Below the pieces are notes generated by a model. That model was not told the origin of the DNA. It did no database searches and was given only the letters and a program-made list of their open reading frames with translations. Of a DNA stretch of 64,000 nucleotides, positions 35,774 through 48,921 are shown one piece after another. Made by a program: the position numbers and the translations under genes. The first letter of the stretch is position 1. Each line of letters opens with the position of its first letter. The stretch is from Callipepla californica brunnescens (Eukaryota; Chordata; Aves; Galliformes; Odontophoridae): contig JALIRH010000148.1 of assembly GCA_023055505.1 (NCBI GenBank), forward strand, positions 310,001-374,000, given 5' to 3'.

Positions 35774-37254
35774 CAGATACGTGTATATAAACATGACATA
35801 TGTATTATATAGCTACAATCACTATGCATTATTTTGTATACGTACATGTACATTCTGCATAGAAAGAGGTTATGGAACTTCCATCCTTAGAACATTTTAA
35901 AACTTGTGTAGGCAATATCCTGTATAGTGAGCCTATGTTTTGAGCAGGATATTGATTTGTCTTCAAAGCTCTCCTAGAACACAACCCTTTGTTTTTGTGT
36001 CTAAGTCAGATGTTCAAAAACTGCCCTGCATTCTGAGTGCCGCCAGCATGTTAATGTAGCACATTCCTGAAAGAAGAGTAGTGTAGGATCTAAGACAAGG
36101 CTCTGTCAAGGTGGAATGTTTTCCCCATTCTGCAGCTGAGTCTTTGCAGCAGGTAGATGTGGACTGCACCAACTTTGGTCTCTTACTTTCTTCTGCAGAA
36201 CAAAAGGGAATGAATAGGGCTTTGTTCAAATCGAGTGTGTACAGCTGGGCATGGCTAGGTGAGTCACTGGGGGAGAACGGTATTGTGAGGATACCAGAGC
36301 AGGGCAAGAAGGAAAGGATTGTGATTGCTTCTGTTGATTGTCCTCTGAACTTCCAGGTGGGTGTGTGCAGGAGTTAAGTACATGTTGAGCGTCCCAGTAT
36401 TTCCGCACTAACATCCACTGAGATAACAGCATTACACAACTCTGTTTCTACAGTTAGGCCTTAGTGTTGTCTGGCAGCACAGATACTATCTTCAGTCTTC
36501 TCTTAGGCTGCTTAGGTAAGAGGTCTGCAGTACAGTTACTTACACATGCAGCTTTAGGGAGACTTGCAGAAGGCTAGGGCTGTTCTTTAACGTGATGCCT
36601 GTCCCACCCAAATTGATGCAGAGCTGTGGTCACCATTACGTGGAACAATGATTAGGGTTTGATTTTTTTTTTTTTTTTTTATTATTTTTTTTCTTCTTTG
36701 CTACATTGTGCAACTGTATCCTCTGTCTGAATGTCAGGCACTGCTGTCACAGTGGTGAAGAAATGTAAGACCTGACAGCTGAAAAGGTGTATGATGGGAT
36801 CTGGTGACAGACAAGAGAGGGGCTGCAATCTACATCTCCCTGGATATATCTCTCTTTCCATAGATATTTCAGCAGAACAGTCCATTAACATGGAAATGGA
36901 TGTAAGCTGTGATTTTATGACAGTTGCGTGTTGTTCATGAAATGTGGAAAATTCTTAATTAAGAATTCTCGTAACAGTAGTGTATGATATAAGTTTATTT
37001 TACTTTTATTCTGTGTGGGATTGTTTTTTTTTTTAGGATTTTTCTTTTACCTGGTATTCCAAAGGAAGCAAGACACATTAAGCTTTGTCTGTCCACCCTT
37101 TGTATCTCTTGGATCTATTGGCTGATACTGGAAGCTGTATTTTGAAATTTAAAATAGAGAATGGCTGAAGGTGGAACCCTTTCCCTACTGAAGGGGAAGC
37201 AGATAGAATTCTTAAGCTTTTAGCAGCAGTTTTTGGGCCTGTGATGCCCTGAAT
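35774..37254. other. Putative SHB intron 1 sequence, no gene recognised
   Basis: Contains a T-rich run at about 36662-36695 and another at 37025-37036. No coding feature supported. Confidence 0.5.
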
Positions 37255-37376
37255 GAAGGAGAGACATATGCCATATGAGCAGCCTGATGTAGTTGGAAGG
37301 TGGATGGCAAAGGGTTGGAGCTAGGTGATCTGTCTTTAAGGTCCCTTCCAATCCAGCTGTGCTGTGATCCTGTATG
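37255..37376 (+). mobile_element. Short CR1-like 3' fragment, plus strand
   Basis: GGGTTGGAGCTAGGTGATCT followed by AAGGTCCCTTCCAATCCAGC is the usual end of avian CR1 copies. Only about 100 bp is recognisable. Confidence 0.6.
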
Positions 37377-40300
37377 AGGGAACTGCAGGCACTGCAGCGT
37401 ACTGAAGGCATAGGGAGAAAAATACGAGCAGACAAGAAGATGAGCTGTTGTTAATATCTCAGATTGTTAGCGGTTGGGTTCTGTTAGTGTGAGGTGGAGG
37501 CTAATGCATTTGCTCAAGATTTGGAAATTGCAAACAGCAGTTTCCTGTGAGAACAGAGCCTTACAGATGGATAAGTGTTATTAAACACTTTTTTCAGTGC
37601 CTTACCATCCGTCCACCCACTGTCTAAGGGTATCTGACAAATGACTGTCTGTCTAGATTACTGTCTCAGTAATTTAGGAGCTACCTTCCTGAATTAGTGC
37701 TTTAGTTTCATTTTTACACAAGAAATGCATTTCCCTTGAGAGATCATAGCTATGAATAAGACCTTTGACCTCTTCCAGGGGCAGAGCTGAGAAAGGTCTT
37801 TCCAGTGTGTAAGATGAGGAGTAGAAGAAATCACCCGGTACATACACAGCACCATCTGTGGAGCAGTCTCCTGGAATCATGACCTGAATTTCTGATTCCT
37901 CAGAGCAATATTCAGAATCCTTCTTTATTGTTCCTGATCTAAAGTCCAGGATGGAGGAGATCCATCTGCTGGCCCTTCTTGGAATTTGACTCCAGATAAA
38001 TCAACGTGTGTATAAATTTTCCAAGTCTGTGAGCTTTATTATGGAAAACAAATAAATAAAAAAAGCAGTATGGAAGCCATGGGGAGGATTACTTGAGTAT
38101 ATTCTTGAATTCAGTGCTTCTTGGAAGAAAGAATAAATGTACGTTCTTTGTTAGTTTGGAGAACAAATCTGGATAAAACTTGTGAGTCTTTTATGTATAC
38201 AGGCTGAAGTCCTAGTTCTCATCAGAGACTTTTCTGATGTGTTGCTGCCTTGGGCATTACATGAAAGTATTATTTTTAAGGAAACGTCTGTTTGGGATAT
38301 GTTTGGGGTGTGAGACCTGGAAAGCTCATTAGGACAAAGAGAAATCTAGTTGTGTTGAAAATATCACATGATAGTTAAAAGAAGCAAACAAAAGGCAAAG
38401 CAGCATGTAGTACAGAGTGATTTCTACTGTACCTAATGACTGGTCTTTTGTGGATAAGTTCTCAGAGAAGATAAATTTTCATTGCATTCTGTTAAGGGTG
38501 TTAACTGTGGTGTTCTCTGATGCAACATGAGCGGGCTCATTTTAAATGAGAGCTCCTCCAGTATCTGCTGCCAGCTGCGTGTTCATGTCTGTGATATTAG
38601 TAGCCTTAATTGCCAATCACAAAAGCTGCAAAAGACAGACTGTGCAGTCTGTCATTTTTCTGGTGGGGGATTTAATTACAAAACAGTGGTGAATTTCCCC
38701 CCAAAAGGATCTTTAATAGTAAGTCTCCCAAAGGTTTGGCTACCACAAGAGGTTTTTATTCCTTTTAATGAGATAAGGATATCTGCAAAATCGTGCATTG
38801 GGCCTGTTCTTTGTTTTCTTCCACTGATTTCTTATGCAAGTCATACTTTTTCTGTATACAAAAATGCAATTAAACTTGCGCGTAACATAATGACATATGT
38901 AGGACTTGCATAGTGTTGTAAGACTGTGGGTGACAAAGACAGTGATGTTTGCAGCTTAGTTAATACATACTATAGGATTAAAACTGAATTTCAGCTTGTA
39001 TTTTAATTTTCTGAGTTTTGTTCTTGAAAACGTCTTGTATATGCTAATTGGCTTCTTAACTGGTGCTGTTGCTTGGAATTTGCTTACCTAGCAACTGAGC
39101 CCTGCTCATTTTCTTTTGCCTTTTAAAAGATTACCCGCCCAGGAGAATTCCTGGGAGCATTCCCTAATTCCTTGTTGATGTTTTTGGTCTAGTAAGGTCA
39201 AATATAAGATTCACTTAAATAGAATCCAATTATATAAAATTATATTTTAGAGTTTCTCTTGCTTGTATTTATTCATACCTTGAGTGTTACTGGATCTGCA
39301 TAGTAGGAAATGATATTTTTTGTTCTTCTTTTCCTGTTGAGGAATTCTTGAACGTTTCTTGGATTTCCTTCATATGATTTATATTCATTTGTTCTAGTTG
39401 GATTTCTTTCTGAGATGTTATTGGCTGTGCTTCTGGATTTTCTTTTTCGGTTTACTTTTTTTTTTCCCCCTATAACCATTCTTCCAAAGGCAACACTGAT
39501 GCACTTTTATTGGAAAGAAATACTAATGCAATCACATAAGTGCATGTATGTGTAGATGGATTACTCTGCGAGAACACTCAGTGGAAAAGTAGTTTATTTG
39601 AAAAATTGAAAGCAAAAGCTTTTTTTTGTTTTGTTTGGTTGGTTTTTCTTGGACAGGTCAGTAAGATGAGTTCTGTGGGTGTCTGTACCTCTTTGGTCTG
39701 CCTGCTCAGTTAAGTGATGGGATTATACTTTGACAAATTCTATCAAGGCTTCAGAATCTGCAGTTTAATGGCCTCAGAGTTGGAGCTTGTTTGCTGCATA
39801 GTGTCTGGTATACAGACTTCACAGACTCTGTAGTGACAGGCTTCATGCAGTGACACGACTCAGCCCAGTTCTCCTACATTGTGCTTACACTGTTAAACTT
39901 CATGGTCTTACTTTGTCGTGGAGGAGCCAGTCCATAGTGTATCAGGTTCCAAGCTGTTATACTGCAAACAAAGAATTTTCGTTTTAAAGACAAAGACTGT
40001 GTACTCAGTTAAAGTTCATCAGAGATGCTGAATTACGCTGTACGGATGGGATCTCACCCTTTGGTTTCAGATAATTGCCAGGGTTCCTCCTTGTGCACAG
40101 AGCTCTGAGCCTCCCGAATGGTGAGGATTCACAGGGCTCATAGCATGTACAGATTCTTTGCAGTAGGAAAACCTGTTTAGGCTTTCAGCCACTGATACAG
40201 TTAATGATTCTGCTGGCATTGATTTGGGAAAACCAGAAAATGTTGAGACAGATGAGTACCTGCAAAATAAGGCACATTGTGGACACATTTCACTCCAAAA

Positions 40301-43300
40301 ATCAACACTGGAAATGAAAATCCTTGACTGAACGGCACAGAAAGACCACCTGCAACTTGTGAAGTTTGCAAAATACAGCGGGAGTGTTCAAGGGCAGAGA
40401 GGACAGGGGTACAGGGATGATGGCCAGAAGGGTTCTCTGGAAGAGTGGTTGCGTGCTACCATGGATAATTCCAAGATAATAGCAAACCACTTCGTGCCAA
40501 GCATCACCACTGCAACCCATCCACATGGTCAAGGGTACAAGCTCCTCCACCTGAACCCCCTCCCTGCAGCACCCGAGAAAAGGAAGGAGCAGGAGAAGCA
40601 ATGTAAACAACCATCATACCTTTAACAACACCACATCTGCAGTCCTGTCCACCTCGGAGATGTCGCACAGGCTGGATCGCCTCTCGTGCCGTTCGTACAT
40701 TTTGTCCTCGGGGCTGTGAGCAGAGGCCAAGCGTGGGGAGCAGAGCCCACCACGAACCCCGGAGTGCCTGCGGTGCTCCTGGCCACATGCACGCATGCTC
40801 GGAGAAGTCCCCGCTGCTCCGAGCCTCTCAACAGGAAAAAGAAAATCCCAGAGCTGCGACGGGTTGATAACGTCTTCTTGGAACAGATCTGCTTATACAA
40901 ACACAGGAACTTAGAGAAAACAGAAGGTACATCGAGAGAGCTTTCTACATACGACTGTTATTTCTTCTGTAGCTGCTAAGAATGGTATCACCCTTCCTGT
41001 TATATGAATAGAAAAAAGTTTTCCAGACAACTTTGGTATCTGAAAAGCATCAGAATGAAAATTCTGGTAGAGAACAAAAGCCAGACAGATGCAACAGGAA
41101 CCCTGATGCTCCGAGGGAGAAAAGCAGGAGGTAGGCTCAGCCACGACGTGTCTGATTCAGATGGGGAAAAAAAAAAAAGGAAAAAAAAAAGAGAGAAGTC
41201 GATCACTGTATCCAAAAGTAAATGCTGTCACCAGTGTGAATTTTCTTTCAGCGCTCAAGGATGAAAGAAACGATAAAAAAAAAAGGTGTTTTCTTCCTTT
41301 TGAGTCCGTCCACCGTTCACTGGGCAGGAGGGCTCGGTTCTGCATTAAGTTTAAATTTCTAATGACAGCAGGGGGCAAAAGGAAAGAAAATAATGAAATA
41401 AAGCCACTCCCTCCTGGCTTGGGCTGGGACGGCCTCACTTGCCTTTTTAGTACTGCACCACCAGTGTTCTCAGCTTTGAAAATGTCTTTGCAGTTGTGGG
41501 AGCGTGATTCATCTCAGAAAGAAAGAGAAAATAAAAGAAAAAAGAAGGGAGTGAAGGGAGTGGAGGAAGAAAAAGCAGCAGCTTTCCTTCAGCAGCTCCT
41601 TCCACCTCCTCCTTCGGGCTCTCAGTTCCGTGCAAAGATGGAGAAGCAAAGGGACATGTTTTGGGAGAGGTTTGGGGAGGACGGCTGTGTTTCCCTGTCC
41701 CCTGGGGCCAGGTGGATGATAGACAGACAACTTCAGGCTCAGCACTTCCCCAAAACAGGAATGAAAACTTGTGATTCAATCAGTGCAAATCCCATCCCCC
41801 CCCCCAAAAAAAAAAAAAAAAAAGAAAGAAAAAGAAAGCAGATTTCAGTAACTTGCAAGTTACAAGTTTCTCTCATTTATTCTGAGAGGCACAGCTTTTT
41901 TTCTTTGAGGGGAAAAAAAGAAAAGGGCAAACTCAGGGTTTCTCCGTTTTTCTAATGCTGGGCTAGGCAGCAAGGCTCTCCCCTCTCAATAGCTCATTCA
42001 CATCAGCTGGGCCCTGCGTGCACGCTGCCACATGGTTTCTGGTTTTCAAACTGCCCCCTCGCAGCCCCCTCCGCTTTCCACCCCACCCTGAGCTCACTGA
42101 GGAGAAAACGTTTCCATCCCTCTCTGGCTTTAGACATTCTCTCATACGCCGATTCAAAAGGGAACGGGGGCGGTTTAAAAGAAATAAATAAATAGAAAAA
42201 GAGAGGAAGAGGGGAAGGAGGGGGTTCTGGGGTTGGATCTGAGTGCGGGGGTTTGCACTGAGCAAACCTGCTGCTTGGGTTGGGGTGAAAGCTGGAAACA
42301 GAGGGATTGTTACACTTATGCTGCAAAGCATTAGATGCAGGGCTATCAAACCAACATTTTATTGCAGACCCCGAAAAGCCATCCTGACCAACAGCTGGTG
42401 AGCGCTCCCTGTGCAGATCAAAATGAGTTTGAAGCAGTAAAATGCAAGAAAACTTCCAGAGGAGGCCTAAATCCAGAGGTCCCACCACAATGGGGCTCCT
42501 CACTTTCTAGGGCTATCTGCTCTTCTGACCATCCAAACTGAAGCCTGCTTGTGAGTTACACAGGAACTGACTCACGTACACACCTCCTGGGTAAAATAAT
42601 GAAGAACAGGAGCTTGCAGAAATGGCAGGCATTATTTCGGGCTCTGCTGGGTGTGACACCCCCAATCCGTACAGTCAGATCATGCAACAGCCTCACTGCC
42701 CTCTGCACGCAGCAGGAAGCGATGCTGGATGCTGACGATGGCCCAGCTGTGGGGCACCGTTTCCTCACTGCTCGGCAGTGCAGTGACCAGGCCCAGCACC
42801 GGGCATGGCGTGTGAGGAAGCTCTGTGCTGAAGCAGTGTGGGGATGCAGCAGGTCACCTCCTCCCGAAAGGCGGCTCTTACCTAGTCACTGCGAGGCATC
42901 CCACCCTGCTCTCACGAGGCTGCAGGCTCAGCCTCACAACCCAAAGCTTCATCTCCCCAACCCACAGTCAACTGGGAGGATCTCAGGGCTCCCCTACTCC
43001 AACATCCCTGGCACGAGAGCCCAGCCAATGGCTCTGTTCTTCCCAGTAACAAAGCTTCTGCTTCCAGTACTAGGACACACACAAAATGTGGTAGTGGTGG
43101 TTTGATTAACAAGTACAGAACTCAATTTCTATCACAACCGGTTTTCTCTACAAGTAAGGAATCCCAGCAATCACGTGCCCATCAAGATGAGGAATCAGAA
43201 ATGGCTGTGACAGCATTCCAGCCCCTCAGACACTACCATAAAAGGCTGGGATTTCCTCAAATCCAAATTTACAAGACAGGAACATATAAACAAAGCGTGT

Positions 43301-46300
43301 GAAATCAGGCCAGGTAAAGGAATCTGCAGCAGTCACCCTGCCTTACTGATGCCCTACTGTTTGTTACGTAGCACCCACATATTTTTTAACCAATACAGCA
43401 GTTTAACCTTTTTTCACATCACTCTATTGACAGCTGCTGGCATGTAAGGCTTCTCCTCACCCACTGTCCAAGATTCACCCAAGGGACAACTCGAGAGCTC
43501 TGCTTCACTTAGTGCATTTTACCTCTGATCACAGGGCCTCTCTGACAACTGCAGTCACAACTTTTGTGGCTGCACACACACTCATCCTTCCCAAAGGTAA
43601 GGAAAAGTGAGACCCACCTGTGCCCAGCTGAGCAGCATCCTCTTCAGTGGGAAGCCCCAAAAGGATAGCTGTGACACTAAATTCCCCTAGGAATCCAAAA
43701 GAGAGGCAGCAAGGAGAGGAGTGAGGATGGTCCCCCACAGTCTCTCACATGGATCCCATCCATGGGAAGCACTGCGCTGCTGCAGCCCAACCTCATCCTT
43801 GGAGCAAAACTTCTGCAACACCAAAATAAATTTGAGACTCCAACCCGGGCAGCCCTGATTCTCCTATTTCCCCATTCAAATCATTTGGATCTTCACACTG
43901 AGGTTCTGGAGAAGAACATCTCCTTGTGGAGCCACCCTGTTCATCAAGAGACACGAGTGAGCTGAATCCTGCATCCCAACAAAGCCTCGTACAGCTGCAG
44001 CCTGTGTTCCAGCTTAGAGACATCGCTGTCTAACAAACAGCCACAAAGGAGGAATGAGGAGGACTTGGAAAGCTGTCAGACATATGGATACACGGAGTGC
44101 GTGGTTTGAGAAAATACAAAAACACCTTGAGAGACCTTCAGCCATTTCCTGACCTTCACTTTTCTAACATTTCTCAGAGGCCTGGGGTGTACATTTCTCA
44201 GGAATTTCTGTTGTGCAAATCACCTTCAGAAAAATGCCGAGGCTTTTGTCTGCCACGGAGCATGCCTGAACATCCTTCCAGAGGAGGCAAACTGCCCATC
44301 TTATTGCTCCCAAATTGGTTACAGGAGAAACACATCCCACACACGAGATTAGCAACCTCTCAGCTGATCTTACATCAGTCTGCAACACACAGCTCTGTCT
44401 CTACCAAAAAGAACTGCGAATGGAGATGGCTGACTGGCTGAAGTGCTGTGGGAGCTTGGGCAATGTCAGATGCTGTTAGCTCAGCTTCAATTTCACTTCA
44501 TGTTTTTCGTATTTCATGTGCAAATCCTATGTTCTCACAGTGAGAAATTGTCTTTGCTGCCATCTTAGCAGCCCAGCTCGTGGCCCACCACTGCCAAACT
44601 CTCTCCAGAATGAGATTGTGTGGCTGGGAGGCTCAGGCCTCAAAACACTTACTGAAAGGCAGCTGAAAGAAAACAAATAAGGGAAGACAGTTAGAACAGG
44701 ATTGGATCCCTACATCAACCATTTTAGTAGCTCTGGATGCAATGCATGTTCTGGGGATCCCCAGCCTCTGGGATCTGGAAAGATAATGGTGTAAATAAAC
44801 AGATTTATAATGAATTGTATTTATAGCAGTTTTCAAGCTATTGTACTTATTACATGAGTCACTTGAAATTTGTTCGAATAATGTTCCCCAAATATTTGAA
44901 GGGCTGTGATACCCAAGCAAGCAATGCCCAGTAGGTCATCCTATGTCTCAATAGCAGCAAAGATGGGGATATTTCAGCACCTATAAAGCTGACGAACTGA
45001 AAAGGAATTTCTCAGTTGTACACCATGAATAATAAGAAAAGCATATTCTGACATCCCTGAGATAAACCTTTAAAGCAGATAAGGACTGACACACACACAC
45101 ACACACACACACACAAATAAAAATAATAATAAGAAGAAAACGATGTCCCTTTATATCATAATAATACATTCCAGAAGGAGTAAAGCCTTGCAGTGGAACA
45201 TTAGGATAAGGTTTGTGCAGGAAAGCACACCACCATGCACAGTGTAGAAAACATTCTCTTCCCAAATAACAGCTCAGTACTCACTGCTGCAGGCATGGCA
45301 CAGGGGCATGCAGCACTGAGCCTCACCCTAATGAGCCCGGGTCAAGCTTGGCCCTGGGGGATGATTCTATCAAAAGAGAGCTAAAAACGGGAACAGGATA
45401 GCAGATTGCATAGATGAATTGGCAGATAAAGCCCAAAAAGAGTGACGTACAGTGTCAGGGAGTAAAATTAACAGACAATATAAAAGCGACACATCTTTAG
45501 CTGAAGAAATTATTCAAGTTTTACCATTCTTTCACGCCTCCACTGTAATCCAACCGAAAAGCAGGGAAGGTCATTCAAATGAATGAATCATGCCAGAAAA
45601 TGATTCAGCTTCCCTCCTTTTTTCTTTTTTCCTTTTAGTTGAAGTCGCTGGGATTCAGCCACCCTAGGAAGCCCACACGAGCCCTGTACTGTCCTGGCTG
45701 GGCACTCTATCAAAAAGGAAAAAGTTCTCTCTTCTTCCATCTTGTAACTCGACAATCTGCAGTCTGGAAGGAAAGCAGAACTTGATAGAAAGGCACCCAC
45801 CATATTTCCAGGTCAGTTTTTCACTTGGCTGCTGCTGCAGGCAGAGGCTGGAGGACACTGTGGGATTTGTTTTGCCCTTCCAGTTCTCCTGTTTGCTTTG
45901 TGGGAACGAAGAGCTCAGATCTGAATAGTAAGCAAGATGCTCTGCCTGAAGCCAGGACCCTCTCGCCCCAGCAATAACCGCCACACCACCACACCCTCCA
46001 ACCTACGTTTACATCCAACCAATATATTCCAATATTTTTTGGGGAACTTGAAACAAAATCCAACACTAAAGGTTGAAAAGAGGCATTTGGGTTCCAACGC
46101 CTGCCTGGGGGGTCTGCTTTAGGATTAGAGCAGTATTAATTTGCTCGCTGTTTCATCCATTTCCCTGGAAGTCCTCTGTAAAAATATGAAACTCACAAGC
46201 ATTTCTAGCACAAGAGCCCAGGAAAGAATGTTAACCCAACCAAAGAAACCTGTTTGACTAATTTTGTTGTTACAGGTATCATTCGGAAGCGGAATCACGG

Positions 46301-46617
46301 ATCCCAAACCCTAAACCTAATCCATAAACCTAATCCAGTGATGAGTGGGGACAAAAATGTCAAGCAGCATTCCACGTTTCTGGATGCCCTGCTGCCCGGC
46401 TACCTCAGGAGCTGCAGAGGTTGCGGTGCTGCAGATAACAGGGCAGAATGCTCTGGAATCCAAGAGAGCACCTCCAACTCCTGCCATTGAATGCAAGGAA
46501 GGGGCTGGGTTTGTTTTCTGCGGAAAAAAAAGGGGAGATGCCCACAGCTGTCAGCAGGCTGCAATCCAAAGCACTTCCAGGACTCAGAAGCAAGGGGCTT
46601 GAGGGCCTCTGGCCATG
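37377..46617. other. Putative SHB intron 1 sequence; low-complexity tracts only
   Basis: No gene recognised. Simple tracts include an A-rich run at 41166-41190, a C-run followed by an A-run at 41796-41823, and an (AC)n microsatellite at about 45089-45114. The purine-rich stretch 41160-41920 produces several open frames with Lys/Arg/Glu-rich content that look like composition artefacts. Confidence 0.5.
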
Positions 46618-47175
46618 GGTCCGTGGAGACCATAGAGAGACCTATAGGGACCCATAGAGACCCACTGGGACCCACAGAGATCCATAGGGACCCATAGAGA
46701 GACATTAGGACCCAAAGAGACCCATAAAGATCCACAGAGACCCATAGGGACCCATAGGGACCATTGGGACCCAAAGGGACCCATACAGAGACACTGGGAC
46801 CCATGGAGACCCATAGAGACCACATAGAAACTCATAGATTCATGGATACATTAGATCAGGCCATTCCAGTGCCTGAGCACTCCTTCAGAGACCCATAGAG
46901 AGACACTGGGACCCATAGAGACTCATAGGGACACGCTGGGACCCACAGAAACACATGGAGACCCATAGAGACCCATTGGGTCCCACAGGGACCCATAGAG
47001 AGACCCATGGGGATCCACAGAGACCCATAGAGACCCAGAGACCCCATAGGGACCCATAGAGACCATTGGGACACATAGGGACTCACAGAGATCCATGGAG
47101 ACCCACAGAGAACCACACGAGCTCACAGAGAGACCCATGGGACCCCCACAGGGACCCATAGAGACACCTAGGCCC
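46618..47175. repeat. Second minisatellite, left array (about 11-bp unit, GACCCATAGRG)
   Basis: Tandem short units such as GACCCATAGG and GACCCATAGAGA, 10-12 bp each, with variants (CACTGGGACCC, CCACAGAGACC). It keeps partially open frames on the minus strand (LWVPMGLYGS type), which are artefacts of the repeat. It shares the core CCATAGGGA with the large array at 1-5210 but has a different unit length. Confidence 0.93.
46836..46893 (-). mobile_element. CR1-derived tail trapped in the minisatellite, left copy
   Basis: CTCATAGATTCATGGATACA followed by CAGGCCATTCCAGTGCCTGA. In reverse complement this joins the CR1 phrase CAGGCACTGGAATGGCCTG directly to a CR1-like terminal repeat. Intervening CR1 sequence is deleted. 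A near-identical copy is at 48220-48277. Confidence 0.6.
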
Positions 47176-47179
47176 ATAG

Positions 47180-47457
47180 CCTCGGACACCGCCTCTCCTA
47201 TTGGCTGGCCCTTCCCATCGGGCCTTCTCATTGGTTGCGACCGCTGCCTGTTCTACGCAGTCCCTCCCCCTGCCTCTTCTCCCGCTCGAGCTCCGGCGCC
47301 GTGATTGGCCCCGTGCGGCGCCCGCCCCTCGGCCTGCGCAGAGCCGATTGGCTGGAGTCGCCGTCACCCAAAGCTCGAGAGGAGCGGTGATTGGACGAGC
47401 GGTGCGGGAAGCCGAGCGTGCGCAGTGCCGGTGGCCGTGCCCGGCCCGCCATGCCAA
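47180..47457 (+). promoter_or_regulatory. GC-rich island with five CCAAT boxes
   Basis: A short CG-rich island sits between the two minisatellite arrays. It has five ATTGG motifs (inverted CCAAT, the NF-Y site) at 47200, 47230, 47304, 47347 and 47390, all in the same orientation. Several TGCGCA-type elements resemble NRF1 sites (about 47335 and 47419). An ATG in a strong context (CCGCCATGC) is at 47451, followed by a possible donor GTGAGG at 47458. Dense, co-oriented CCAAT boxes are typical of real promoters. I infer transcription on the plus strand, towards the XPO1 copy, but the orientation is not proven. Confidence 0.6.
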
Positions 47458-47539
47458 GTGAGGGCGCGGGATGGGGAAGCGCGGCTCCTCATTGCAGGAC
47501 AGGGTCTGGCTGTGCTCCCCTCCCCCATCCTTCCCACAG

Positions 47540-47629
47540 ACCCTGAGGGCTCTGGACCAAATGCTGCACACGCTGCTGTTTGTCCGCCCCAGCACCAGCA
47601 TTGGTGAGGAGCTGCACGGCGTCTTGCAG
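47540..47629 (+). other. Exon-like segment of unknown identity (30 codons)
   Basis: A 90-base segment is flanked by a good acceptor (CCTTCCCACAG) and a good donor (GTGAGC). One frame is fully open and protein-like: TLRALDQMLHTLLF, then VRPSTSIGEELHGVLQ, with amphipathic-helix character. I do not recognise the family. It is not part of XPO1. If the ATG at 47451 splices from the GTGAGG donor at 47458, the phase does not fit this frame and gives a stop inside the segment. It may therefore belong to a transcript with another first exon, or be a decayed remnant. Confidence 0.4.
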
Positions 47630-47762
47630 GTGAGCTCTGCCCATGGGGGCTACACACAGTACGGCTGTTCCTCCCCCCCTCCCCTCTCTCACCCCACAAA
47701 CCTTCCGAGGTGAGCCAGGGGGCTGCGGGGCAGAGCAGCAGCTCCTCTTCCTTCAGACTGAC

Positions 47763-48400
47763 ACTGGGTCCCATAGAGACTCATAGAGACCCATAGGGAC
47801 ACACTGGGATCCACAGAGGCCCATAGGGATCCACAGAGACCCATAGGGACACAATGGTACCCATTGGGACCCTCAGAGACCCATAGGGACACACTGGAAC
47901 CCATAGAGACCCACAGGGACCATAGAGACTTATAGGGACCCGTAGAGAGACATTGGGAGCCATAGGGACCCATAGAGAGACGTGGGGTCCCAATGAGACC
48001 CACAGAGACTCTCAGAGACCCATAGGGACCCACTGGGACCCATAGGGACCCATAGAGAGACATTGGGAGCCTTAGGGACCCATAGAGAGACACTGGGTCC
48101 CAAAGAAACCCATAGGGACTCATAGAGACCCAGAGGGATCCACAGAGACCCTTAGAGAGACATTGGGAGCTTTAGGGTCCCATAGAGAGACACTGGGACC
48201 CATAGGGACCCACAGAGACCCATAGATTCATAGATACATGAGGTCAGGCCATTCCAGTGCCTGAGCACTCCTTCAGAGACCCATAGAGAAACACTGGGAC
48301 CCATAGAAAGACATTGGGATCCATAGGGACCCATAGAGAGAAACTGGGACCTTTAGGATCCCACAGGGACCCATTGAGACCCACAGGGACCCGTAGAGTT
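47763..48400. repeat. Second minisatellite, right array
   Basis: Same 10-12 bp unit family as at 46618-47175 (GGGACCCATAGAGA), with frequent GGGAGCCATAGG and CACTGGGACCC variants. Together the two arrays frame the CCAAT-box island. Confidence 0.93.
48220..48277 (-). mobile_element. CR1-derived tail trapped in the minisatellite, right copy
   Basis: CATAGATTCATAGATACATG followed by CAGGCCATTCCAGTGCCTGA, nearly identical to 46836-46893, including the sequence on the right (AGCACTCCTTCAGAGACCCA). The shared boundaries show that the two copies arose by duplication of the array segment, not by two insertions. Confidence 0.65.
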
Positions 48401-48921
48401 TATACTCATCTGTTCCTTTATTTCAGTCATGAGAATTATGCTACCACATCTCAGTGGTGCCAGTGACATCTGAGCCTGCGACTGTTCCAGCTTGTTCCCT
48501 GTGTTCCATGCAGTGGTGTTCATGCACTTGAGCTGAGCTCTCATTGAGACTGACTTTCCCGTTAGAGTTCCTTTCTCCTGTAGCTGAGGTCCTGTTTTAC
48601 TAGCCCTGTAGGCACCTACGTGCTGCAGGTCTTTGCTTGTTCCCAGACTACGTGCATTAATGTACCAGCATTTTAGTTTGGTCCTACCCTTGTCACAGAT
48701 TTCCACACTGCTTGCATTTCTGTGCTAGATAATTGTGGACACAGATTTGGAGTTCTTAAATAAGTGTTGCTCTTGTCAGGGTTGGTGAAGAAGTAAGGTG
48801 GCTTGTGAATGCTTCCAAGCACGTCTAGGTCTTCAGAATGCGTTTTGTGGTCTCAGGCACTTTGATTAATACAGATTTTTGGAACATGGTATTGCTTAAT
48901 TCGATTTTTTTTTTTTTATAG

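Noticed and set aside
41161..41955. A 264-codon Lys/Arg/Glu-rich ORF
   Set aside because: Purine-rich low-complexity sequence with A-runs. Composition explains the open frame.
46400..48334. Minus-strand open frames rich in GSLWVPMGLYGS
   Set aside because: Artefacts of the ~11-bp minisatellite. They overlap each other in different frames and have no unique sequence.
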